7,369 nucleotides of DNA from Enterobacteriaceae bacterium (GCA_022712475.1 JALAGK010000303.1:1-7369); one strand, 5' to 3'; positions 1 to 5,871 are shown, numbered from the stretch's first letter. Notes: generated by a model from the sequence alone, not told the origin. Made by a program: numbers and translations.

Positions 1-26
1 CTATTTAACTAATAGGCAATTTCGCA
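1..26 (+). promoter_or_regulatory. OxyR-like binding site (partial) upstream of dps
   Basis: CTAT at 1-4 and ATAG at 12-15 are separated by exactly 7 bases. This matches the inner part of the OxyR recognition pattern, four tetranucleotides ATAG/CTAT spaced by 7. The next expected CTAT at 23-26 is only CGCA, and the first ATAG would lie outside the window. The site lies about 38-63 bases upstream of the predicted dps start point, adjacent to the -35 region, as expected for OxyR activation of E. coli dps in exponential phase under peroxide. Assignment is by pattern and position only. Confidence 0.5.
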
Positions 27-46
27 ACCAGCAGGGTAAAAAAGCG

Positions 47-60
47 GTGCTATACTTATT
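47..60 (+). promoter_or_regulatory. dps promoter -10 region, sigma-S type
   Basis: The -10 hexamer TATACT (51-56) is preceded by TGC, giving an extended -10, and sits within GCTATACTTA. This is essentially the sigma-S-preferred KCTATACTTA pattern with C at -13. No recognisable -35 hexamer lies 16-18 bases upstream, again typical of RpoS or activator-dependent promoters. The predicted start point near 64-65 leaves a leader of about 39 bases before the dps ATG. Confidence 0.65.
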
Positions 61-103
61 TCCGAAGTTTTTTGGGACATAAACATCAAGAGGACATGAA
101 ATC

Positions 104-607
104 ATGAGTACCGCTAAACTGGTGAAAACAAAATCTTCTGAGCTGCTTTACACCCGCAATGATGTGGCTGATGGCGAGAAAAAAGAGACCGTTGAGCTGC
201 TGAACCGTCAGGTTGTTCAGTTCATCGATCTGGCGCTCATCACCAAACAGGCTCACTGGAATATGCGCGGTGCTAACTTCATTGCCGTACACGAAATGCT
301 GGATGGTTTCCGTGATGCGCTGAACGAGCATATGGACACCATGGCCGAACGTGCCGTGCAGTTAGGCGGCGTTGCACTGGGCACCGCTCAGGTGATCAAC
401 AGCAACACACCGCTGAAAAGCTACCCGCTCGATATTCATACCGTTCAGGAACACCTGAAAGAGCTGGCTGACCGCTATGCCGTCGTTGCTAACGACGTAC
501 GTAAAGCCATTAGCGAAGCCAAAGATGAAGACACCGCAGATATCTTTACCGCGGCTTCCCGCGATCTGGATAAATTCCTGTGGTTCATTGAAGCCAACCT
601 CGAATAA
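104..607 (+). CDS. dps: Dps, DNA-protection ferritin-like protein
   Basis: Dps is a cytoplasmic dodecameric mini-ferritin. It oxidises Fe(II) with hydrogen peroxide, stores the iron as a mineral core and compacts DNA in stationary phase. The 167-residue length equals that of E. coli Dps and the sequence is nearly the same throughout. The inter-subunit ferroxidase residues are all present: H51, H63, D67, D78 and E82. The lysine-rich N-terminal tail used for DNA binding is kept (K5, K8, K10). The ATG at 104 is preceded by AAGAGGA at 88-94, a 9-base spacing. It is transcribed alone, with a sigma-S-like -10 and an OxyR-like site upstream, which fits dual control by RpoS and peroxide stress. A 4-codon mini-ORF overlaps the start codon. 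Confidence 0.98.
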   Translation: MSTAKLVKTKSSELLYTRNDVADGEKKETVELLNRQVVQFIDLALITKQAHWNMRGANFIAVHEMLDGFRDALNEHMDTMAERAVQLGGVALGTAQVINSNTPLKSYPLDIHTVQEHLKELADRYAVVANDVRKAISEAKDEDTADIFTAASRDLDKFLWFIEANLE

Positions 608-609
608 GT

Positions 610-655
610 CCCCCCTGTTGCGCCTCCTCCTTTAGGGGGCGCACTATCAGAGTGC
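610..655 (+). terminator. Hairpin cluster after dps, possible terminator
   Basis: TGCGCCTCC (619-627) can pair with GGGGGCGCA (635-643) as a 9-bp stem with one G-T wobble and a 7-base loop. An alternative uses CCCCCT (611-616) with AGGGGG (634-639). A second small hairpin, GCACT/AGTGC, spans 641-655. None is followed by a T-tract, so this is not a canonical intrinsic terminator. The C-rich, G-poor stretch at 655-678 could instead favour Rho. It is placed correctly to end the dps transcript. Confidence 0.4.
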
Positions 656-692
656 ATTCCCTCCTTCGCTCTCCTCCGCAAAAGTTAAATTA

Positions 693-721
693 TTGCAATA
701 AATGCTTCACACAATTGTTAT
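693..721 (+). promoter_or_regulatory. Candidate sigma-70 promoter upstream of glnH (p1-like)
   Basis: TTGCAA (693-698) and TGTTAT (716-721) are separated by 17 bases and each match 4 of 6 consensus positions. E. coli glnHPQ is known to have a sigma-70 promoter (p1) upstream of its sigma-54 promoter, so a weak distal promoter is expected here. A competing candidate is TTGTTC (729-734) with TAAATA (753-758). The exact element cannot be settled by eye. Confidence 0.3.
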
Positions 722-784
722 CATGCGATTGTTCCTCCTGTGGATTTTACGCTAAATAGAGTAGTGCTAACCGAATGGGCAAAG

Positions 785-832
785 GCGCCCCAATCCGGTG
801 CAATATCAGATTATTGTTTGCACACTGGTGCA
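785..832 (+). promoter_or_regulatory. NtrC (NRI)-like binding sites upstream of glnH
   Basis: Two GGTGC right half sites end at 801 and 831. The 15-bp windows 787-801 and 817-831 can be aligned to the NtrC pattern GCAC-N5-TGGTGC. The first reads GCCC-N5-CGGTGC. The second has a perfect TGGTGC but a poor left half; a GCAC lies 3 bases closer than consensus. The windows are 30 bp apart, about three helical turns, as expected for cooperative NtrC dimers on an enhancer. They lie 70-120 bases upstream of the sigma-54 promoter, a usual enhancer distance. Confidence 0.5.
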
Positions 833-847
833 CAACTCGCTTTTAAC

Positions 848-860
848 CATCAATAAATTC
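848..860 (+). promoter_or_regulatory. IHF-like site between the NtrC sites and the sigma-54 promoter
   Basis: CATCAATAAATTC contains the core ATCAA-N4-TT of the IHF consensus WATCAANNNNTTR; only the degenerate end positions differ. It sits between the putative NtrC enhancer and the -24/-12 element, where a bend would bring NtrC to the polymerase. IHF is known to assist E. coli glnHp2. Confidence 0.55.
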
Positions 861-876
861 AGTCAGTTAGAAACCA

Positions 877-892
877 TGGCATGAATTTTTCA
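877..892 (+). promoter_or_regulatory. Sigma-54 promoter of glnHPQ (glnHp2-like)
   Basis: TGGCAT (877-882), five bases, then TTTCA (888-892) fit the sigma-54 pattern TGGCAC-N5-TTGCA. The -24 GG lies at 878-879. The usual -12 GC is TC at 890-891, so T replaces G at -13. I recall the same T at -13 in the E. coli glnHp2 promoter, which binds sigma-54 polymerase weakly. The predicted start near 903 gives a leader of about 44 bases, with a small CCCGG/CCGGG hairpin at 910-927. Confidence 0.75.
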
Positions 893-946
893 TACTGCGT
901 TTAGTCCGACCCGGTTCGTTCGCCGGGCATAACAAAAGGAAGAGCT

Positions 947-1690
947 ATGAAGTCTGTTTTGAAGTGTTCTCTGGCTGCACTCACCCTCGCTTTCGCCGTT
1001 TCGGCTCAGGCAGCAGAAAAAAAATTGATCGTGGCGACCGATACCGCCTTTGTTCCCTTTGAATTTAAGAAAGGAAATCAGTACGTTGGGTTTGACATTG
1101 ACCTCTGGGCCGCCATCGCCAAAGAGCTCAAACTGGACTACACCCTGAAGCCCATGGATTTCAGCGGTATTATTCCGGCGCTGCAAACCCGTAATGTCGA
1201 TCTCGCGCTGGCGGGTATCACTATTACCGACGAGCGCAAACGCGCCATCGACTTCTCCGACGGCTACTACAAGAGCGGTCTGTTAGTGATGGTCAGGGCT
1301 AATAACGACGAGGTGAAGAGCGTTAAAGATCTCGACGGTAAGGTACTGGCCGTGAAGAGCGGTACGGGTTCGGTGGATTACGCAAAGCAAAACATTAAGA
1401 CCAAAGATCTGCGCCAGTTCCCGAACATCGACAATGCCTATATGGAGCTGGGCACCAATCGCGCCGACGCGGTGCTGCACGACACGCCAAACATCCTCTA
1501 CTTTATTAAGACCGCCGGTCAGGGCAAGTTCAAAGCGGTGGGCAATTCGCTGGAAGCCCAACAGTATGGCATCGCCTTCCCGAAAGGCAGCGAACTGCGT
1601 GACAAGGTCAACGGCGCGCTGAAAACCCTGCGTGAAAATGGTACTTACGACCAAATCTATAAAAAGTGGTTCGGCAAAGATCCGGAATAA
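947..1690 (+). CDS. glnH: GlnH, periplasmic glutamine-binding protein
   Basis: GlnH is the substrate-binding protein of the high-affinity glutamine ABC importer; it captures L-glutamine in the periplasm and delivers it to GlnP. Residues 1-22 form a Sec signal peptide: a basic start, a hydrophobic core, and cleavage after A-Q-A. The rest is a two-lobe type II binding protein. Ligand contacts known from E. coli are all present in precursor numbering: D32, G90, T92, R97, K137, G141, H178 and D179. At 247 residues it is one shorter than E. coli, through a missing D in the G-S-(D)-E-L-R segment. AAGGAAG at 936-942 supports the ATG at 947. It is first in the operon, behind a sigma-54/NtrC control region that implies induction by nitrogen limitation. 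Confidence 0.97.
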   Translation: MKSVLKCSLAALTLAFAVSAQAAEKKLIVATDTAFVPFEFKKGNQYVGFDIDLWAAIAKELKLDYTLKPMDFSGIIPALQTRNVDLALAGITITDERKRAIDFSDGYYKSGLLVMVRANNDEVKSVKDLDGKVLAVKSGTGSVDYAKQNIKTKDLRQFPNIDNAYMELGTNRADAVLHDTPNILYFIKTAGQGKFKAVGNSLEAQQYGIAFPKGSELRDKVNGALKTLRENGTYDQIYKKWFGKDPE

Positions 1691-1701
1691 TCTTCACGGT
1701 G

Positions 1702-1720
1702 AGGGGGTAACTCGCCCCCT
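1702..1720 (+). terminator. Intercistronic hairpin glnH-glnP
   Basis: AGGGGG (1702-1707) pairs with CCCCCT (1715-1720) across a 7-base loop, in the 65-base gap after the glnH stop. No T-tract follows, so it is unlikely to be a full terminator. Such hairpins commonly protect the 3' end of the binding-protein message or cause partial read-through, giving more GlnH than GlnP and GlnQ. That role is inferred. Confidence 0.4.
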
Positions 1721-1755
1721 GCCCACTTCTGCTTTGTTTGCGACAGGAAATCATC

Positions 1756-2415
1756 ATGGAGTTTGACTGGAGCGCCATCTGGCCTGCGATACCGCTGCTG
1801 CTGGAAGGCGCAAAAATGACGCTTTGGATCTCGGTACTCGGCCTGCTGGGCGGACTGGTTATCGGTCTTATCGCCGGTTTCGCCCGCAGCTTTGGCGGCT
1901 GGATCCTGAATCATCTTGCCCTGGCATTTATTGAACTCATTCGCGGCACCCCCATCGTGGTGCAGGTCATGTTTATCTACTTTGCCCTGCCGATGGCCTT
2001 TTCGGATCTGCGTATCGATCCCTTCACCGCCGCAGTAGTCACCATCATGATTAACTCGGGCGCCTATATTGCTGAAATTACCCGCGGTGCCGTGCTCTCT
2101 ATCCATAAAGGCTTTCGCGAAGCGGGCCTGGCGCTGGGCCTTTCACGCCGCGATACCATTCGCTACGTGATTCTGCCGCTGGCCCTGCGCCGCATGCTGC
2201 CGCCGCTGGGTAACCAGTGGATTATCAGCATCAAAGATACCTCGCTGTTTATCGTGATAGGCGTAGCGGAACTGACCCGCCAGGGGCAGGAGATTATCGC
2301 CGGTAACTTCCGGGCGCTGGAAATCTGGAGCGCCGTCGCGGTTATCTATCTGATTATCACCCTGGTGCTGAGCTTTGTTCTGCGTCGCCTCGAAAGAAGG
2401 ATGAAGATCCTGTGA
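1756..2415 (+). CDS. glnP: GlnP, glutamine ABC transporter permease
   Basis: GlnP is the inner-membrane subunit of the glutamine importer, acting as a homodimer that binds the GlnQ ATPase dimer. The 219-residue protein has about five hydrophobic segments (roughly 20-42, 55-80, 88-108, 150-170 and 188-209). It carries the EAA loop of binding-protein-dependent permeases: E-A-G-L-A-L-G at 122-128 followed by I-L-P at 139-141, the docking site for the ATPase. An upstream in-frame start at 1738 is possible. The ATG at 1756 is preferred because AGGA (1745-1748) lies 7 bases upstream and the resulting N-terminus and length match E. coli GlnP. Its last codons overlap the glnQ start. Confidence 0.97.
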   Translation: MEFDWSAIWPAIPLLLEGAKMTLWISVLGLLGGLVIGLIAGFARSFGGWILNHLALAFIELIRGTPIVVQVMFIYFALPMAFSDLRIDPFTAAVVTIMINSGAYIAEITRGAVLSIHKGFREAGLALGLSRRDTIRYVILPLALRRMLPPLGNQWIISIKDTSLFIVIGVAELTRQGQEIIAGNFRALEIWSAVAVIYLIITLVLSFVLRRLERRMKIL

Positions 2416-3134
2416 TTGAGTTTAATAACGTTTCCAAACACTTTGGGCCAACCCAGGTGCTGCACAATATCGATCTACACATTCAGCAGGGCGAAGTGGT
2501 GGTGATAATCGGCCCTTCCGGCTCCGGTAAGTCGACCCTGCTGCGCTGTATTAACAAGCTGGAGGAGGTCACCTCTGGCGACCTGATTGTCGATGGTATG
2601 AAGGTCAACGACCCGAAAGTGGACGAGCGCCTGATTCGCCAGGAGGCGGGCATGGTGTTCCAGCAGTTCTACCTGTTTCCCCAGATGACGGCACTGGAGA
2701 ATGTGATGTTCGGTCCGGTTCGGGTACGCGGCACCCGCAAGGCCGATGCCGAAAAGCAGGCCAAAGCGCTGCTGGATAAAGTCGGGCTGGCGGACCGCGC
2801 CGCTCACTATCCTTCCGAACTTTCGGGTGGCCAGCAGCAACGGGTCGCCATTGCCAGAGCGCTGGCGGTGAAACCCAAAATGATGCTGTTTGATGAGCCC
2901 ACCTCGGCGCTGGACCCGGAACTACGCCACGAGGTGCTGAAGGTGATGCAGGATCTGGCCGAAGAAGGGATGACTATGGTGATTGTCACCCATGAAATAG
3001 GCTTTGCCAGACAGGTCGCCTCACGATTGATCTTTATCGATAAGGGGCGGATAGCCGCCGACGGCAATCCGCGTGAGTTGATTGAAAACCCACCCGGTCA
3101 GCGGCTGCAGGAGTTCCTGCAGCACGTCTCCTGA
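2412..3134 (+). CDS. glnQ: GlnQ, glutamine ABC transporter ATPase
   Basis: GlnQ is the cytoplasmic ATPase that powers glutamine import through GlnP. The 240-residue protein has all ABC motifs in order: Walker A G-P-S-G-S-G-K-S (34-41), Q-loop at Q84/Q85, signature L-S-G-G-Q (137-141), Walker B M-M-L-F-D-E (157-162, catalytic E162), D-loop around S165-D168, and switch histidine H194. This is the polar amino acid transporter ATPase subfamily. It starts at GTG in a GTGA overlap with the glnP stop, implying translational coupling and balanced subunit production. E. coli glnQ has the same length and the N-terminus M-I-E-F. It is the last gene of the operon, followed by a strong hairpin. Confidence 0.97.
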   Translation: MIEFNNVSKHFGPTQVLHNIDLHIQQGEVVVIIGPSGSGKSTLLRCINKLEEVTSGDLIVDGMKVNDPKVDERLIRQEAGMVFQQFYLFPQMTALENVMFGPVRVRGTRKADAEKQAKALLDKVGLADRAAHYPSELSGGQQQRVAIARALAVKPKMMLFDEPTSALDPELRHEVLKVMQDLAEEGMTMVIVTHEIGFARQVASRLIFIDKGRIAADGNPRELIENPPGQRLQEFLQHVS

Positions 3135-3142
3135 CCGCCAAT

Positions 3143-3168
3143 AACGGCCCCTTAGCGGGGCCGTTTCT
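3143..3168 (+). terminator. Bidirectional terminator of glnHPQ and rlmF
   Basis: AACGGCCCC (3143-3151) pairs perfectly with GGGGCCGTT (3157-3165), a 9-bp GC-rich stem with a TTAGC loop. It is followed by TTTCT on the plus strand and by TTATT on the minus strand, so it can serve both convergent transcripts. The rlmF stop codon lies in the loop, and one arm encodes the last residues of RlmF. Confidence 0.8.
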
Positions 3169-4069
3169 CGCTAAAGCTCCAGCCGATAAAACGGCTCTGC
3201 TTCTGGCCCTGAGCCATGTTCTTTTTCACTACCCGTACCGCACCGGCACCTTGAAGCGCCCGATAGATTTCCGGCAGGTGCTCGCCGCGTGACACCAGGG
3301 TGGTGAACCATCCCACCTGGCGGGCAAACGCCCTGCTCTCATCAATCATCTGCTGAATAAAACGTACTTCGCCGCCTTCGCACCACAGCTCTTTCGGCTG
3401 CCCGCCAAAGTTCAGGGCGTTTCCTTGCTCGCCGAGCCCCAGGTTGCGTCGCTTGCGTTCGCTGCCCGCCTGGGCTGAGGCGGCCGAATCGTGAAACGGC
3501 GGATTACACATTGTCGCAGCGTAGCGCTCATTCGCGTGGATAATCCCCCGAAAAATGGCGTCGTCCTGCTTCTGACGGCGTAGCCGGATACGGCGGTTCA
3601 GACCCGGATTCGCAGCCACGATAGCTGCAGCGCTGCGTAGCGCGTCCGGGTTAACCTCGCTGCCAGTAAAGCGCCAGCCGTACTCATACTGGCCAATCAA
3701 CGGATAAATGCAGTTGGCGCCAGTACCGATATCCAGAATATCGGCCTGAGTCGGGACCGTGCCCTGGTTATCCTCCGCCAGTAGATCCGCCAGGTGATGC
3801 AGATAGTCAGCGCGCCCCGGCACCGGCGGGCACAGAAAGCCTTGCGGAATATCCCAGTGGATTATCTGATAGAAGCTGGCCAACAGTGCCTGATTCAGCG
3901 CCCTGACCGCCAGAGGGTCGGCAAAATCGATGGTCGGTTCGCCGCGAGGGCTGGTACGGACAAAGGCCTCCAGCGCCGGGCAGGCAGCAATGAGCGCGGG
4001 AAAATCATAGCGTGACTGGTGACGATTACGCGGGTGTAACCCGGCGCGGTTGGCGGGCTGGCTGGTCAT
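3152..4069 (-). CDS. rlmF: RlmF, 23S rRNA (adenine-N6) methyltransferase
   Basis: RlmF transfers a methyl group from S-adenosylmethionine to N6 of A1618 (E. coli numbering) in 23S rRNA. In numbering from the upstream ATG at 4075, the SAM-binding motif I is D-I-G-T-G-A-N (115-121), and the N6-adenine methylase catalytic motif N-P-P-F is at 191-194. The family-typical R-H-x-S-R-Y (18-23), [11 protein letters not shown] (204-214) and [10 protein letters not shown] (287-296) are present. I chose the ATG at 4069 (305 residues) because AGGAG, the complement of 4077-4081, lies 7 bases before it. The ATG at 4075 would leave almost no spacing. It is convergent with glnQ and divergent from the flavin reductase-like gene. 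The short C-terminus ends inside the shared terminator. Confidence 0.93.
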   Translation of the reverse strand: MTSQPANRAGLHPRNRHQSRYDFPALIAACPALEAFVRTSPRGEPTIDFADPLAVRALNQALLASFYQIIHWDIPQGFLCPPVPGRADYLHHLADLLAEDNQGTVPTQADILDIGTGANCIYPLIGQYEYGWRFTGSEVNPDALRSAAAIVAANPGLNRRIRLRRQKQDDAIFRGIIHANERYAATMCNPPFHDSAASAQAGSERKRRNLGLGEQGNALNFGGQPKELWCEGGEVRFIQQMIDESRAFARQVGWFTTLVSRGEHLPEIYRALQGAGAVRVVKKNMAQGQKQSRFIGWSFSEKRPR

Positions 4070-4093
4070 GGGCATTCTCCTGTGTGGGCGCGT

Positions 4094-4122
4094 AAGATAC
4101 CCGTTGTCGGCTCACAGGTAAA
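4094..4122 (-). promoter_or_regulatory. Candidate sigma-70 promoter of rlmF
   Basis: On the minus strand TTTACC (complement of 4117-4122) and TATCTT (complement of 4094-4099) are separated by 17 bases, each matching 4 of 6 consensus positions. The start point would fall near 4087, giving a short leader of about 18 bases that contains the ribosome binding site. Confidence 0.4.
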
Positions 4123-4184
4123 TAATATCGGCGCCGTTGCGATACACTATCAGGGAACAAAAATCGCCATTAACGGGAAAACCA

Positions 4185-4823
4185 ATGTCTGACAACTACT
4201 ACTATTATGAGCCTGCAGCGGGCCATGGCCTGCCCCACGATCCCCTCAATGCAATTATCGGCCCGCGGCCTATCGGCTGGATAGCCACTCAGGACAGCAA
4301 AGGACAGCACAACCTTGCCCCCTACAGCTTTTTTAACTGCTTTAACTACCGTCCACCGATTATCGGCTTCGCCAGTAGCGGCTATAAAGACAGCCTGCGC
4401 AATATTCTGGAAACCGGTGAGTTTGTCTGGAACCTGACTACCCGCCCTCTGGCAGAACAGATGAATGAAACCTCCGCCACGCTGCCGCACGGTGAGGACG
4501 AATTCGCCCGGGCCGGGCTGACGCCGCTGGCAGGAAAGCAGGTCAAAGCGCCGCGGGTAGCGGAAAGTCCGGTGAATTTTGAGTGTCGCCTGTCTCAGCA
4601 CTGGCAGTTAACCTCCGCCGACGGCGAACCCACGGACACCTGGCTGGTGCTGGGCGAAGTGGTGGCCGTTCATATCGACAGGCGGCTACTGGAGCAGGGA
4701 ATTTATCAGACCGCAAAAGCCCAGCCGGTACTGCGCGCCGGAGGACCGAGCGCATACTACAGCATTAGCGATGAGCAGCGTTTCGATTTGATACGCCCCG
4801 ATGCAAGACCTGCAAAATCATAG
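4185..4823 (+). CDS. Flavin reductase-family FMN-binding protein
   Basis: This 212-residue protein belongs to the flavin reductase-like split-barrel family (PF01613, DIM6/NTAB group). Members bind FMN and act as NAD(P)H:flavin oxidoreductases or unassigned oxidoreductases. Family features visible are G-P-R-P-I-G-W-I (26-33), the flavin-contacting N-L-A-P-Y-S-F-F-N (43-51), K-D-S..N-I..T-G-E-F-V-W-N (68-83), a hydrophobic V-L-G-E-V-V-A-V-H-I strand (155-164) and G-G-P-x-x-Y-Y (186-192). There is no signal peptide, so it is probably cytoplasmic. An in-frame TTG at 4137 would add 16 residues. The ATG at 4185 is preferred, with GGGA at 4175-4178 and the usual family N-terminus. The substrate cannot be told. 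I do not recall this gene at this locus in E. coli, so it may be an accessory insertion or a loss from the Escherichia lineage. Confidence 0.85.
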   Translation: MSDNYYYYEPAAGHGLPHDPLNAIIGPRPIGWIATQDSKGQHNLAPYSFFNCFNYRPPIIGFASSGYKDSLRNILETGEFVWNLTTRPLAEQMNETSATLPHGEDEFARAGLTPLAGKQVKAPRVAESPVNFECRLSQHWQLTSADGEPTDTWLVLGEVVAVHIDRRLLEQGIYQTAKAQPVLRAGGPSAYYSISDEQRFDLIRPDARPAKS

Positions 4824-4824
4824 C

Positions 4825-4852
4825 GTTAACCAATTTTTATCGGTCAACTTTT
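4825..4852 (+). terminator. Weak hairpin after the flavin reductase-like gene
   Basis: GTTAACC (4825-4831) can pair with GGTCAAC (4842-4848) with one mismatch and a 10-base AT-rich loop, followed by TTTTG. It begins one base after the stop codon region. The stem is weak, so read-through toward mcbA is possible. Confidence 0.3.
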
Positions 4853-4912
4853 GTCAGTAAATGTCGACCAGTGAAAAGTCATTTTTTGCGCTATATCACA
4901 GTCTACGGCGGA

Positions 4913-4920
4913 CTACACTT
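4913..4920 (+). promoter_or_regulatory. mcbA promoter -10 element, sigma-S-like
   Basis: CTACACTT, with hexamer TACACT at 4914-4919 and C at -13, matches the sigma-S-preferred KCTACACTT pattern. No good -35 hexamer is found 16-18 bases upstream. The start point would fall near 4926, giving a leader of about 50 bases that contains a perfect inverted repeat. Confidence 0.5.
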
Positions 4921-4931
4921 TACCTCACGGC

Positions 4932-4946
4932 GGTTAATTTTTAACC
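4932..4946 (+). repeat. Perfect 6-bp inverted repeat in the mcbA leader
   Basis: GGTTAA (4932-4937) and TTAACC (4941-4946) are perfect inverted copies around a TTT centre. They lie just downstream of the predicted mcbA start point, a position suited to a repressor operator or a small leader hairpin. E. coli mcbA is repressed by McbR, but I cannot say this is its site. Confidence 0.45.
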
Positions 4947-4976
4947 ACTCCTGAGACCTGTCGTGAGGATGTGATC

Positions 4977-5237
4977 ATGAAAAAACTATCGCTCTTTTCT
5001 GCCGTTATCACCTTCATTGTCTGTGTTCCCGCAAGCTTTGCGGCAACGCCGCTCACCAACCCGGAAACCAGCCAACTCCGCCCAGCCGGCACGGTTTCAG
5101 CCAGCGGTGCCACCCATCTGGGCGATCTGGAAGACAAACTTGCCGAAAAGGCCCGTGAAGAGGGAGCGACGGGCTACGTTATCACCTCGGCTGGCGGCAA
5201 TAATCAGATGCATGGCACCGCCACCATCTATAAATAA
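4977..5237 (+). CDS. mcbA: McbA-like DUF1471 small secreted protein
   Basis: This 86-residue exported protein belongs to the DUF1471 family (YhcN/BhsA/McbA). E. coli McbA is linked to colanic acid control and biofilm mucoidy. Residues 1-22 are a signal peptide (K-K start, hydrophobic core, cleavage after S-F-A). The mature 64 residues carry the family pattern: G-T-V-S-A-S-G-A, L-E-D-K-L-A-E-K-A, then G-A-T-G-Y-V-I-T-S and G-T-A-T-I-Y-K at the end. Length and sequence match E. coli McbA better than any other paralogue I recall, especially Q-L-R-P-A-G-T-V-S-A. A GTG at 4971 is in frame, but the ATG at 4977 has GAGG (4965-4968) 8 bases upstream. Tandem with ybiJ; mechanism uncertain. Confidence 0.9.
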   Translation: MKKLSLFSAVITFIVCVPASFAATPLTNPETSQLRPAGTVSASGATHLGDLEDKLAEKAREEGATGYVITSAGGNNQMHGTATIYK

Positions 5238-5291
5238 GCGCCGCTACCGGCGCGTCTGGCAGCGTCCCCGGCCTTCTGCGGGCGGGGCGCT
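5238..5291 (+). terminator. GC-rich hairpins after mcbA
   Basis: GCGCCG (5238-5243) pairs with CGGCGC (5248-5253) around CTAC, immediately after the mcbA stop. A second structure pairs AGCG-CCCC (5261-5269, one bulged T) with GGGGCGCT (5284-5291). No T-tract follows either, so these could stabilise the mRNA end or work with Rho. The rest of the gap to 5476 is AT-rich and shows no gene or convincing promoter. Confidence 0.35.
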
Positions 5292-5476
5292 ATCCCTACC
5301 TGGCCTCTGGCGAATCCGGTGTGACCAAATGTGCCTTTTCCATACTCTTGATAACGTTTTTGGTGACGCAGCAGACAAAACCACAAAATAACATTTAAAA
5401 ATCAATAAATTAATGGACAGTCAATTTTTTAGAACAACAACATCAATTCTTCCAGGTTTTATCTCTGTAAAAATAC

Positions 5477-5492
5477 CGTGATAATGATCACA
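5477..5492 (+). promoter_or_regulatory. CRP/FNR-like palindrome upstream of ybiJ
   Basis: CGTGA-TAATGA-TCACA matches the CRP core TGTGA-N6-TCACA at 9 of 10 positions and also contains GTGAT-N4-ATCAC, related to the FNR pattern TTGAT-N4-ATCAA. The G at the key position favours CRP. Its centre is about 55 bases before the ybiJ ATG. A class II arrangement would put the start near 5526, with only a poor -10 (TACAGA, 5515-5520). An overlapping GATAAT (5480-5485) is an alternative -10, in which case a bound factor would repress. Confidence 0.45.
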
Positions 5493-5539
5493 TAAACGGA
5501 ACGAAAGATTTTTTACAGAATAACCTGCGAGATATGACC

Positions 5540-5797
5540 ATGAAAAACATTAAATATACTGTTGCTGCAATTGTGCTATCTACTCTGTCCTTCGGCGCCT
5601 TCGCCGCCCAGCCGGTCACTGATAATGACCAGCACGGCCAGAAGATCGGCGTTGTTTCCGCCTCTGGCGCCTACACCCTGACCCAACTGGAAGATCAGCT
5701 GGCTGCCAAAGCCGATGCCCAGGGCGCCAGCGCCTATAAAATCACCTCTGCCTCCGGCGAAAATCTGCTGCACGGCACCGCGGTGATCTACAAGTAA
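5540..5797 (+). CDS. ybiJ: YbiJ-like DUF1471 small secreted protein
   Basis: This is an 85-residue exported protein of the DUF1471 (YhcN/BhsA) family; its function is not established. The signal peptide spans residues 1-22, ending A-F-A before A-Q-P-V-T. The mature part carries K-I-G-V-V-S-A-S-G-A, L-E-D-Q-L-A-A-K-A, A-Y-K-I-T-S-A and G-T-A-V-I-Y-K, the single small domain of the family. The N-terminal A-L/V-L-S-T-L-S-F-G and K-I-G-V-V-S-A segments point to YbiJ. An ATG at 5534 is in frame, but the ATG at 5540 leaves 8 bases after GAG (5529-5531), while 5534 leaves too little. It is the tandem paralogue of the preceding gene, with a separate 302-base upstream region and a CRP-like site. It probably acts in the periplasm or envelope under stress. 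Confidence 0.88.
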   Translation: MKNIKYTVAAIVLSTLSFGAFAAQPVTDNDQHGQKIGVVSASGAYTLTQLEDQLAAKADAQGASAYKITSASGENLLHGTAVIYK

Positions 5798-5803
5798 CCC
5801 TCA

Positions 5804-5823
5804 GCCGGGATCCCTCTCCCGGC
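5804..5823 (+). terminator. Hairpin immediately after ybiJ
   Basis: GCCGGGA (5804-5810) pairs perfectly with TCCCGGC (5817-5823) around a 6-base loop, 7 bases after the stop codon. The following tract CCCTTGTTCT is only partly T-rich, so termination may be incomplete. A smaller hairpin TCCCG/CGGGA follows at 5836-5853. Confidence 0.45.
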
Positions 5824-5871
5824 CCCTTGTTCTGATCCCGAAATATGACGGGAACCCTGATGTTATCCCTT

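Noticed and set aside
711..733. ATTGTT direct repeat resembling operator half sites
   Set aside because: Six-base repeats in AT-rich DNA are expected by chance, and no known regulator pattern fits.
1283..1654. 123-codon minus-strand open frame inside glnH
   Set aside because: Antisense shadow of a strongly conserved gene; no promoter, ribosome binding site or family resemblance.
4137..4184. TTG start extending the flavin reductase-like protein by 16 residues
   Set aside because: The extension does not resemble family N-termini and lacks a good ribosome binding site; the ATG at 4185 fits both.
5017..5391. 124-codon plus-strand open frame overlapping mcbA
   Set aside because: It lies out of frame with the well-supported mcbA, its translation is rich in R and P as expected for a shadow frame, and it has no recognisable domain.
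3134..5534. Possible undescribed defence or mobile system in the accessory part of the window
   Set aside because: All genes here belong to known housekeeping or small-protein families. There are no integrase, transposase, toxin-antitoxin, nuclease or CRISPR features, and no flanking attachment repeats.
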